This document shows, piece after piece, positions 14,651 to 21,122 of a stretch of DNA of 21,694 nt (positions are counted from its first letter, which is position 1; each line of letters starts with the position of its first letter). The translations under genes and the position numbers were made by a program. The DNA is from a virus. The stretch covers positions 1-21,694 of IMG/VR virus record IMGVR_UViG_3300012936_006851, one strand, 5' to 3'. The notes under the pieces were generated by a model, which had not been told where the DNA came from, ran no database searches, and worked only from the letters and a program-made list of their open reading frames with translations.

Positions 14651-14986
14651 ATGAATAAAAAGTTTAATAAAAAAGAAGTCTTAGGAAATTTACTCAATGT
14701 ACCCAAGTTACAAAAGCGTAACTTTTGGGCTAGGGAAATGAAGATCTTAAATGATCTAATGAAAATTTTTCCTGAAGAGGACTTTTGGTCTAAACTTTGC
14801 TTGCCTAGTAAAATTGATTCCTTGCTAATATTAAATACTGAAGAAGGTAAAAAAAAGCTGCAATCTAGATATAATCAATATAAATATATTCCTAAAGAAA
14901 CTAAAAAAATCCCACTTGGAAAAAAAGTCGGAAAAGATTATAAAATAAAAGATAAACCCAAAACAATTAAAAATTTTCTAAAATAA
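14651..14986 (+). CDS. Small basic protein in the uvsX operon, unknown
   Basis: The 111-residue product is strongly basic, especially in its last 35 residues (many Lys in KKIPLGKKVGKDYKIKDKPK). The central part (FWAREMKILNDLMKIFPEEDFW, shown to its key residues F, W, L and P) is predicted helical. It is first in the operon and its stop overlaps the uvsX start by one base (TAATG), implying coupled expression. A recombination-mediator role like that of T4 UvsY is an attractive guess from position and charge, but I see no sequence match to UvsY. It could equally be a DNA-binding accessory factor. Function not assigned. Confidence 0.7.
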   Translation: MNKKFNKKEVLGNLLNVPKLQKRNFWAREMKILNDLMKIFPEEDFWSKLCLPSKIDSLLILNTEEGKKKLQSRYNQYKYIPKETKKIPLGKKVGKDYKIKDKPKTIKNFLK

Positions 14987-16092
14987 TGTCAGAGTCACAA
15001 CAAGTACTAAAATCATTTTTATCAAATAACAAAGAGTTCCATTATAATTTTGAGGAAGAAATTGACTACAAGGTATCCAGTGGAAGCTTAAGAATGGATT
15101 TTGAATTGGGGGGCGGATTCGGGCCCGGTCTACATAGATTCGTAGGAATGAATGAAGGGGGTAAAACCTCGGAATCCCTAGAGGTCATGAAAAATTTCTT
15201 AAGCTCACAAAATAATGCTAAAGGATTTTTTATAAAAGCCGAAGGTAGATTGAGCCCAGAGCTACGCAAAAGATCTGGAGTTAAATTTGTTTTTACAGAG
15301 GATGAATGGGTAGATGGAACTTGCTTTGTGTTCGAAAGTAATGTATATGAAACCGTGCTAGAGGCGATGAAAACGCTAATACTAAGTAATGAAGAAAAAA
15401 CAAAGTATTGTTTTGTCTTAGATTCACTAGATGGGCTTATCACAAAAGATGATATGAATAAAACTTTCGAAGATGCGCATAAAGTTGCAGGAGGAGCTTT
15501 ATTAGGGGCAAAGTTTATGCAAAAGATGAGTATATCTCTAGCTAAAAGAGGGCATATGGCAATTTTCATATCTCAAGTAAGAGCAGATATCAAACTAGAT
15601 CCTTATAGTAAAGCCCCAGTGAGGCAAACTACAGCTACTGGAGGTAATGCCCTACTTCACTTTGCAAACTTTATTCTAGAATTTGAGCCAAGGTTTAAAA
15701 AAGATATAATCCTAAATAGCCCAACGACACCAATATGTCCAGACAAAAATCCAATGCTAGGACACAATGTCAAAATAGTTGTTAAAAAATCTCCCAACGA
15801 AAAAACAAACTATACTCTATCATATCCAATAAAATATGGAAGAGAAAACGGTAATTCCATATGGGTCGAGCGCGAGATAATGGATATGCTATATATCTGG
15901 GGATATATATCAAAGAAAGGTGCGTGGATCACCTCAGATGAAGAATTTATTGAAATGTTAAAGAAAGATAAAATTGATTTTCCAGAAAAAATACAAGGAG
16001 AACCAAAACTTAATTCATTTCTTGAAGAAAACCCAAGTGTCGGAGAATATTTAATTAAGCATTTTAAGAGCTTAATCTATAATGAAATTTAA
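14986..16092 (+). CDS. uvsX: UvsX/RecA-type recombinase
   Basis: The 368-residue protein has the RecA ATPase core. Walker A is GMNEGGKT (residues 54-61). The catalytic-Glu segment is KAEGRLSPE (E86), corresponding to DAEHALDP in RecA. Walker B is CFVLDSLDG (142-150). ISQVRADIKLDP (195-206) leads into the L2 DNA-binding region, which includes RQTTATGGNALLHFAN. The length and the substituted N-terminal domain fit phage UvsX rather than bacterial RecA. It forms filaments on single-stranded DNA and catalyses strand exchange, which drives recombination-dependent replication and repair. It overlaps a nuclease gene downstream by 11 nt, and the helicase and primase genes follow, forming a complete replication-recombination block. 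Confidence 0.9.
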   Translation: MSESQQVLKSFLSNNKEFHYNFEEEIDYKVSSGSLRMDFELGGGFGPGLHRFVGMNEGGKTSESLEVMKNFLSSQNNAKGFFIKAEGRLSPELRKRSGVKFVFTEDEWVDGTCFVFESNVYETVLEAMKTLILSNEEKTKYCFVLDSLDGLITKDDMNKTFEDAHKVAGGALLGAKFMQKMSISLAKRGHMAIFISQVRADIKLDPYSKAPVRQTTATGGNALLHFANFILEFEPRFKKDIILNSPTTPICPDKNPMLGHNVKIVVKKSPNEKTNYTLSYPIKYGRENGNSIWVEREIMDMLYIWGYISKKGAWITSDEEFIEMLKKDKIDFPEKIQGEPKLNSFLEENPSVGEYLIKHFKSLIYNEI

Positions 16093-16489
16093 AACACTCA
16101 CCGGAGCAATCAAAAGAGTCAGGTCTCCCAGAAAACATTTAATAGAATGGAACGCTGGAAGCCGAAGTAAATTCCAAAAAAGAGTTAAAGATTTTCTAGT
16201 AGATTATTGGAAAAATGATGTAGTATTCGAAGAATTTCCTGTGCCCGGTACAAGATTATCTATAGACTTTTATAATGCTAATAAAAATATAGCTATAGAA
16301 GTTCAAGGAGATCAGCATATAAAATTTGTACCACACTTTCATAGAAGACAAGGTAATTATCTTCACCAATTAAGGAAAGACAGGCAAAAAGAAGAGTTTT
16401 GTGAGCTTAATAATATAAAACTGGTAGAAATATTTCAAAAAGAAGAAATAAATAAAGAATTATTCTCTAAGTACAATATAATATTATAG
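16082..16489 (+). CDS. PD-(D/E)XK/Vsr-like endonuclease with ExQ variant
   Basis: The 135-residue protein has the compact alpha/beta pattern of Vsr/DUF559-type nucleases. The core is RLSIDFYNANKNIAIEVQGDQH: D in SIDF (about residue 61), then E-V-Q in place of the classical E-x-K, followed by a GDQHIKF segment and basic RKDRQKEEFC, then NNIKLVEI as the closing strand. Such enzymes cut or nick DNA at mismatches, junctions or free ends. ExQ replacements are known among PD-(D/E)XK subfamilies and need not mean inactivity. Its start lies inside the uvsX coding end (11-nt overlap), so it is probably coexpressed with the recombinase and may process recombination intermediates. A free-standing homing-type nuclease is the alternative. 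The fold call is good; the exact function is not. Confidence 0.7.
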   Translation: MKFKTLTGAIKRVRSPRKHLIEWNAGSRSKFQKRVKDFLVDYWKNDVVFEEFPVPGTRLSIDFYNANKNIAIEVQGDQHIKFVPHFHRRQGNYLHQLRKDRQKEEFCELNNIKLVEIFQKEEINKELFSKYNIIL

Positions 16490-16506
16490 TGTAACAAAAG
16501 CTATGA
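16484..16506 (+). promoter_or_regulatory. GTGTAAC promoter-like motif with short inverted repeat over the start
   Basis: GTGTAAC begins at 16489, 14 nt before ATG 16503. TTATAG (16484-16489) can pair with CTATGA (16501-16506), six pairs with one U.G, putting the start codon in the 3' arm. This is the weakest of the series. Confidence 0.25.
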
Positions 16507-16757
16507 AAGAATTAGACTTAGATAATCTACCAGAATTTAAAATGCCGGAAGAAATTTTCGAGCAATTATATAATCTTACTGGCGGGACAGAAGAAAGCAG
16601 CAAAGGATTCCTCATTGCTTATACAAACCAGCATGGAGAACCAGTAATTCACGCAAAAGCCTCAAACCAAATTGTTCAAATGGGCTTAATAAAAGCCGTA
16701 GAAACCTTTTTGATTCAAGTAGAAAATCACGAAGATATACCACCTCAAGAAGATTAG
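16503..16757 (+). CDS. Small acidic protein of unknown function
   Basis: The 84-residue product is acidic at both ends (MKELDLDNLPEFKMPEEIFE and NHEDIPPQED). A middle section, KGFLIAYTNQHGEPVIHAKA, looks like a beta hairpin. A helix follows (QIVQMGLIKAVETFLIQVE). The arrangement recalls small proteins found beside replication genes of T4-like marine phages, but I cannot name a family. It lies between the Vsr-like nuclease and dnaB and is flanked by a GTGTAAC motif upstream and a sigma70 promoter downstream. An acidic, compact protein in this place could be a helicase or recombinase regulator; this is positional guesswork. Confidence 0.65.
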   Translation: MKELDLDNLPEFKMPEEIFEQLYNLTGGTEESSKGFLIAYTNQHGEPVIHAKASNQIVQMGLIKAVETFLIQVENHEDIPPQED

Positions 16758-16759
16758 GC

Positions 16760-16788
16760 TTGCATATTATCAGATTATATGCTATTAT
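16760..16788 (+). promoter_or_regulatory. Sigma70-type promoter for the dnaB-primase operon
   Basis: TTGCAT (16760-16765), 17-bp spacer, TATTAT (16783-16788). The predicted start, about 16795, is within 3 nt of ATG 16798, so the mRNA would be effectively leaderless. Confidence 0.7.
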
Positions 16789-16804
16789 TACTAGCATATG
16801 ATTT
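16762..16804 (+). repeat. Inverted repeat enclosing the -10 box and dnaB start codon
   Basis: ATATGCTA (16777-16784) and TAGCATAT (16792-16799) are perfect reverse complements around a 7-nt loop; with two G.U pairs the RNA stem extends to 13 pairs (16772-16784 with 16792-16804). The -10 hexamer starts in the 5' arm and fills the loop; the start codon is in the 3' arm. A third GCATAT copy at 16762-16767 also allows an alternative hairpin, GCATAT with ATATGC (16777-16782). Confidence 0.75.
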
Positions 16805-18312
16805 ATTCCAATGAATTAGAACAACACGTTCTCGCAGGACTTATCAAATATCCAGAGCTTTTTGCTGATATTGATACGTTTATTGATGAGAATGATTTTT
16901 ATGAAGAAGATTCTATAGTAAATAAAACTATATTCAGAATTATCAGACAACTAGTTTACGCCACAGAAGCAATTGACCCAGTTATTATCGCTGAAAGAGT
17001 CAACTCACTAGGTATAAGCTTTGAAGACAACATTAAGGTAGGAGACTATATACAAGCCCTCTCAATGAGGAGGGTTGCAAAAAATCAAGTCTTATCCTCT
17101 TGCAAAGAACTAAAAAAGCTAACTGTAAAAAGAGAAATCTGCGCATCTGCCAGAGACGTAGAAAAGCGTGTTAAAAAAATGCCTTCAACAGCGACTTATA
17201 CAGAGATTGTAAATCTTGCAGATTCAGTTTTTAATGAAAAGATTAACGTTTTTGAGTCAGGTCAAGACCGTCCAACAAATATATATGAAGAAATGGAGGA
17301 GATGGTGGAGGAGTTAGGCAATAACCCTATTACTGACTTTGGTCCAGTAGGCCCACATCCAAAACTTCATGCAATGTATGGCTCCTTACTGCGGCCCGGA
17401 AATATAACTGTTGTAACCGCTAGGTCAGGAGTTGGAAAGACCCAGTTTTGTATGGATTTTTGCACCAAGGTCTCCGAGCAATATGATATTCCAGTTCTTC
17501 ATTTTGATAATGGAGAAATGAGTAAGGAGGAATTAATTATGAGACAATGCGCAGCATTAAGTGGGGTGCCATTACACCTTTGTGAAACAGGAAAGTGGAG
17601 AACAGCAGGAAAAGAGGTTTGTGATAAAATTAGGTCAGTATGGCCCAAGATTAAAAATCTAAAATTTTACTACCAAAACGTCGGAGGCCTCTCTACAGAC
17701 CAAATGGTTGCTCTAGTTAAAAGATTTTATTACGGAAAAATCGGAAGAGGTAACCCGATGATATTGAGCTTTGACTATATTAAAACTTCTTATGGAGAAT
17801 CCAATTCTCAAATGAAAGAATGGGAACAAATAGGAGTAATGGTAAACAGCTTCAAAAAGTGCGTACAAAGAGAAATTTTAGTAGATGGAGAACCAATTAT
17901 CCCCATGATCACAAGCGTACAGACAAATCGCATAGGAATAAGCCAAAACAGAAGCTCAGACACTATCGTAGAAGACGAAAGCGTAGTGTCCCTATCAGAC
18001 AGAATTACCCAGTTTTGCTCACACATGTTCTTCCTCAGACCGAAAACTGTAGACGAACTTGAAAATGACATGGGTTTCGGCTCACATAAACTTATAAACC
18101 TAAAAGCCAGACACTTAGGGGATGACATCTATGGAGCCATAGAGCCAGTAAAAATGCCAGACGGTACATTAAAGAAAAATTTTATTAATCTAAATTTCGA
18201 CAATTTTGGAATAACAGAAGTAGGGGACTTGAGAGACTTAGTAGATCATATCGAAGCCGGAGGAGAGGTCTTTCAGGATGGAGACTCTGTTATTCCAGAT
18301 TTACTCTCATGA
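16798..18312 (+). CDS. dnaB: Replicative DNA helicase, DnaB/gp41 type
   Basis: The 504-residue protein has a DnaB-like N-terminal helical domain (MIYSNELEQHVLAGLIKYPE, PVIIAERVNSLG), a linker, and a RecA-fold motor domain. Walker A is TARSGVGKTQF (K214, T215). LHFDNGEMSKEELIMRQCA (about 235-252) is the DnaB motif following it. ILSFDYIKTSYGES (about 322-335) is the Walker B strand, and PMITSVQTNR matches the polar sensor motif. It unwinds the replication fork as a hexamer and loads with the primase encoded immediately downstream, which overlaps it by 4 nt (ATGA). This pairing matches T4 gp41/gp61. Expression starts from a nearly leaderless sigma70 promoter embedded in an inverted repeat. Confidence 0.93.
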   Translation: MIYSNELEQHVLAGLIKYPELFADIDTFIDENDFYEEDSIVNKTIFRIIRQLVYATEAIDPVIIAERVNSLGISFEDNIKVGDYIQALSMRRVAKNQVLSSCKELKKLTVKREICASARDVEKRVKKMPSTATYTEIVNLADSVFNEKINVFESGQDRPTNIYEEMEEMVEELGNNPITDFGPVGPHPKLHAMYGSLLRPGNITVVTARSGVGKTQFCMDFCTKVSEQYDIPVLHFDNGEMSKEELIMRQCAALSGVPLHLCETGKWRTAGKEVCDKIRSVWPKIKNLKFYYQNVGGLSTDQMVALVKRFYYGKIGRGNPMILSFDYIKTSYGESNSQMKEWEQIGVMVNSFKKCVQREILVDGEPIIPMITSVQTNRIGISQNRSSDTIVEDESVVSLSDRITQFCSHMFFLRPKTVDELENDMGFGSHKLINLKARHLGDDIYGAIEPVKMPDGTLKKNFINLNFDNFGITEVGDLRDLVDHIEAGGEVFQDGDSVIPDLLS

Positions 18313-19361
18313 ACGCAGACAACATAAAAGACGTCCTAATAGAACTAGGTTACCAACTAGTAGATAGGGGTAATTATTGGCAGACAAATGCCGTATTCAG
18401 AAACGGAGATAATAAGACAGCAATACAAATATATAAAGATTCTGGAGTATGGAAAGATTATGTAGCACAAACATCTTTTATGCCCTTCAAAAGCTTGGTT
18501 CAAGCAACTCTCAACACAAACGATAAAGAATTACTTGACAAATATTTAAAAAATTTAAATCTATTAGATACCGGGCTAGAAGAAAGGGTATCCAAACAGA
18601 GTAATAAAATCGTAACCGAAGAGACTTATAATGAGAATTGTCTTGAAAAATTACTACCACATTATAAATTTTATAATGATAAAGGTATATCTACGACAGT
18701 TCTAAAAAGTTTACAAGGTGGGTTTGCTACAGAAGGCCAAATGAATAAGCGCTTTGTATTCCCTATATTCAACGAGCATGGCCTTATTCACGGCTTTGCA
18801 GGACGAGACATGGTATCAGGCTCAGAAAGGCCAAAATGGAAGCATATAGGGCGTAAAAACAATTGGATCTACCCCTTATACAATTATAGTTCTGAAACAG
18901 AGAAAGCTATCGATCAAAAATCTCAAGTTATATTAGTAGAGAGTATAGGAGACTTACTTTCCCTACATGAGTCAGGAGTCAAAAATGTCCTTGTTACTTT
19001 CGGCCTGTCAGTTTCCCCAAAAATGATATGCGCCCTAGTTTCACTGTCTCCAGAGCAAATAGTTTTTTCATTTAATAATGATAGTGATAAAGAAGACAAC
19101 AGGGGGAGAGATGCCTGCGTTAAAAACTATCTTAAATTATTAAAATATTTTGATGCGGACAAAATGTGCATATGTTTACCAACTAAAAACGACTTTGGCG
19201 ACATGAATATTGAAGATATATCGCAATGGCAAATTAAATTATTAAATCTAGACAAAGATAAAAATAAAAATAATATAATAAAGAGGGCGAAACAACTTTA
19301 TTTACAAAAGAAAATAGCGAAAAACATCTTTACTAATATTAAAAAAATTACAAATGAGTAG
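18309..19361 (+). CDS. DNA primase, gp61-like Toprim type without zinc cysteines
   Basis: The 350-residue protein starts with YWQTNAVFRNGDNKTAIQIY and GVWKDYVAQ (about 23-55), the layout of the primase N-terminal module but with no CxxC or CHC2 zinc ligands. A middle domain (KRFVFPIFNEHGLIHGFAGR, about 148-166) corresponds to the catalytic-core entry. The Toprim domain has VESIGDLLSLHESG (E211), then VFSFNNDSD (D258, D260). It synthesises RNA primers for lagging-strand synthesis with the helicase encoded upstream. The ATGA overlap with dnaB indicates translational coupling. The last 60 residues are Lys/Asn-rich. A zinc-less N-terminus is common in T4-like marine phage primases as I recall, so I read it as natural rather than broken. 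The gene overlaps the following nuclease by 8 nt. Confidence 0.88.
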   Translation: MNADNIKDVLIELGYQLVDRGNYWQTNAVFRNGDNKTAIQIYKDSGVWKDYVAQTSFMPFKSLVQATLNTNDKELLDKYLKNLNLLDTGLEERVSKQSNKIVTEETYNENCLEKLLPHYKFYNDKGISTTVLKSLQGGFATEGQMNKRFVFPIFNEHGLIHGFAGRDMVSGSERPKWKHIGRKNNWIYPLYNYSSETEKAIDQKSQVILVESIGDLLSLHESGVKNVLVTFGLSVSPKMICALVSLSPEQIVFSFNNDSDKEDNRGRDACVKNYLKLLKYFDADKMCICLPTKNDFGDMNIEDISQWQIKLLNLDKDKNKNNIIKRAKQLYLQKKIAKNIFTNIKKITNE

Positions 19362-20391
19362 AGAAGTAAGGCTATCTGCCAGTAGAATAAGCACATTAAA
19401 AAAGTGTTCTTGGATTTATTGGGCAAAATATATTTTAAAAGTACCAGACACAACAAATGATGGAGCAAGTAGAGGGTGGATATGCCACCTCATATTTGAG
19501 CTATTAGGAAACCCTAGGCATAAAAAAGTTTATGACAAACTTGTCTTAAGTGAATCAATTTACGATCATCCGGCAATCAAAAAACTAGTACTACATCACG
19601 CCAAAAATCTAAAGGTAGATGATCCGGAAAATCTACAGATGATAAGCGATATGACAATGGCAGGGCTAAATTTTGACTTCTTTGGAGACACAAGGATATT
19701 ACCAGACGAAGCAATATCTGAACAAGAATTTCTATTAGATGTTGACGAAGACGGAAAGAGGTATAAAGTATTAGGTTTTATAGATAAATTATTTTTATAC
19801 AAGTCTGCAGGAGCAGCACTAATCAGAGATTTTAAAACTAGCAAGAGCGTCTTCAAGGGAAAAGATCTAACAGATAATTTACAAGATTTAATTTATTGTT
19901 TAGCTGTGAAAAGAATGTTTCCAGAATACTCCAAAAGAGTTATGGAATTTTTGTTTCTTAAATTTAATCTAGAATCAAAAGGTACGGTTAAAATGCCTCA
20001 AGTATCAGACGACGAACTAGAGGGCTTAGAATATGAACTAACAGGCATACAAAGCTACCTAGAGAACTTCACAGAAAAAGACGCAATTTCAAATTTTGCA
20101 GGAGATCAAGGCTACCCAAGCGACGGGAGTTTCGGGGGTTTACTTGTATGCGGAAAAGATGGATACAAGATAAGCAGGGGAAAACCTGTTTTAGACGAAA
20201 ATGGAGAGCCTATAGTCGCATATATATGTCCATTTAGAAAAGGATTTAGTTATACAGTACTTGTTGATAAAGAGGGTAAGGTTATCTCAAGTAAGTTTGA
20301 AAACGAGTCCCATTTACTGGTTGCAGATGAGTCAAAAGGGCAAAAGATAGAAAAAAGAGAATATGCGGGATGCCCAAAGTGGAATAATTAA
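19354..20391 (+). CDS. Cas4/RecB-like PD-(D/E)XK exonuclease
   Basis: The 345-residue protein opens with RLSASRISTLKKCSWIYWAK, the SxS-x-C-Y entry of the PDDEXK_1 (RecB/Cas4/AddB) family, with C18. The nuclease core follows: SEQEFLLDVDEDGK, GFIDKLFLY (D144), LIRDFKTSK (D159, K161) and QDLIYCLAVK as the helix-borne Q/Y motif. The C-terminal third has further cysteines (LLVCGKDGYK, AYICPFRKG, EYAGCPKW) that with C18 might hold an iron-sulfur cluster, although the spacing differs from the classical Cas4 set. Related genes sit in the replication block of T4-like marine phages. It probably resects DNA ends for the UvsX pathway. There is no CRISPR array or other Cas gene in the window, so it is not an adaptation protein. 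It overlaps the primase and the methyltransferase genes. Confidence 0.85.
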   Translation: MSREVRLSASRISTLKKCSWIYWAKYILKVPDTTNDGASRGWICHLIFELLGNPRHKKVYDKLVLSESIYDHPAIKKLVLHHAKNLKVDDPENLQMISDMTMAGLNFDFFGDTRILPDEAISEQEFLLDVDEDGKRYKVLGFIDKLFLYKSAGAALIRDFKTSKSVFKGKDLTDNLQDLIYCLAVKRMFPEYSKRVMEFLFLKFNLESKGTVKMPQVSDDELEGLEYELTGIQSYLENFTEKDAISNFAGDQGYPSDGSFGGLLVCGKDGYKISRGKPVLDENGEPIVAYICPFRKGFSYTVLVDKEGKVISSKFENESHLLVADESKGQKIEKREYAGCPKWNN

Positions 20392-21097
20392 AAATCTCTC
20401 TCCAGAAACGTTCTACGATACATACGGATCAAAGATTTTTAGTCAGTTTAATTTCTATGATTATATATATGTCGGTAAAAATGATAATGAATTTTTTGAT
20501 TTTATATATAAGTCATCCAGAATCCAAAAAACAGATAAAGTATTAGACTTAGGTTGTGGAGGAGGATACTTAACCCATGAATTAAGTAAATTCAATGAAG
20601 TAAATGGTTTAACTAATAGCCAAAACTGCATAAACCTAGCGAAAAAAAAATATCCTTCATGCAAGTTTATTAAAAACGACATGGAAGATTTTATATCCAA
20701 ACATAAATATGATGTTATACTTGCCCTAGAAAGCATTTGCCACACAAAAGACCTATATAGAACTTTAAAAAATTGCTATGAAAATCTCAGAGAAAAAGGC
20801 AGGCTATATATAAAAGACATGATATATTTAGACGACCTTAATCAATTAGCCGCAAGGAACAAAGCTTACCACTGCTACTTTTATTCTCTTTGCCCAGAAT
20901 ATACTATTAATAATTTATTAAATTCAGCAAAAGATGTTGGATTTAAAACTATATATATTCAAAATCTTGATGAAATATCAAATCAAGAATATGGAGAGAG
21001 TACGCTGTTTCACCATGAAGGCAGGGGCAAATACAGAAGTTTATTTGCAAAAGAGAAATATCACGAAAATCTAGCAATACTATTTCAAAAGAACTAA
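20363..21097 (+). CDS. Class I SAM-dependent methyltransferase, substrate unknown
   Basis: The 244-residue protein has a Rossmann-type methyltransferase core. Motif I is VLDLGCGGGYLTHEL (about 60-74); a following acidic strand end, VNGLTNSQNCINLAKKKYPS, holds the nucleotide-binding region; KFIKNDMEDF corresponds to motif II (ND); YDVILALESICHT is motif IV; and LREKGRLYIKDMIYLDD is motif V-VI. There is no DPPY, NPPY or PCQ catalytic motif, so a DNA base methyltransferase is unlikely. The pattern fits small-molecule, lipid or nucleotide-sugar methyltransferases of the type 11 group. It starts 29 nt inside the nuclease gene, preceded by AAAAAGAGA. A role in modifying host-surface or virion components is possible but not shown. 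The gene may use a different start, as no other ATG lies in frame nearby. Confidence 0.85.
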   Translation: MRDAQSGIIKNLSPETFYDTYGSKIFSQFNFYDYIYVGKNDNEFFDFIYKSSRIQKTDKVLDLGCGGGYLTHELSKFNEVNGLTNSQNCINLAKKKYPSCKFIKNDMEDFISKHKYDVILALESICHTKDLYRTLKNCYENLREKGRLYIKDMIYLDDLNQLAARNKAYHCYFYSLCPEYTINNLLNSAKDVGFKTIYIQNLDEISNQEYGESTLFHHEGRGKYRSLFAKEKYHENLAILFQKN

Positions 21098-21108
21098 GCC
21101 CTGTGATT

Positions 21109-21118
21109 GTGTAATTAT
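21109..21118 (+). promoter_or_regulatory. GTGTAATTAT candidate late promoter
   Basis: Begins exactly 14 nt before the GTG start at 21123, the same spacing as at 14234 and 16503. No -35 box and no Shine-Dalgarno sequence are visible. No start-enclosing hairpin was found here. Confidence 0.4.
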
Positions 21119-21122
21119 ATAT

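Noticed and set aside
15066-15569. Longest minus-strand open frame (167 codons)
   Set aside because: It lies entirely opposite uvsX, has no family resemblance and low-complexity Ser/Leu composition. All other minus-strand frames are likewise shadows of plus-strand genes.
19354-20391. Cas4-like protein as evidence of a CRISPR system
   Set aside because: No repeat array and no other Cas gene is present; the phage replication context explains this nuclease better.
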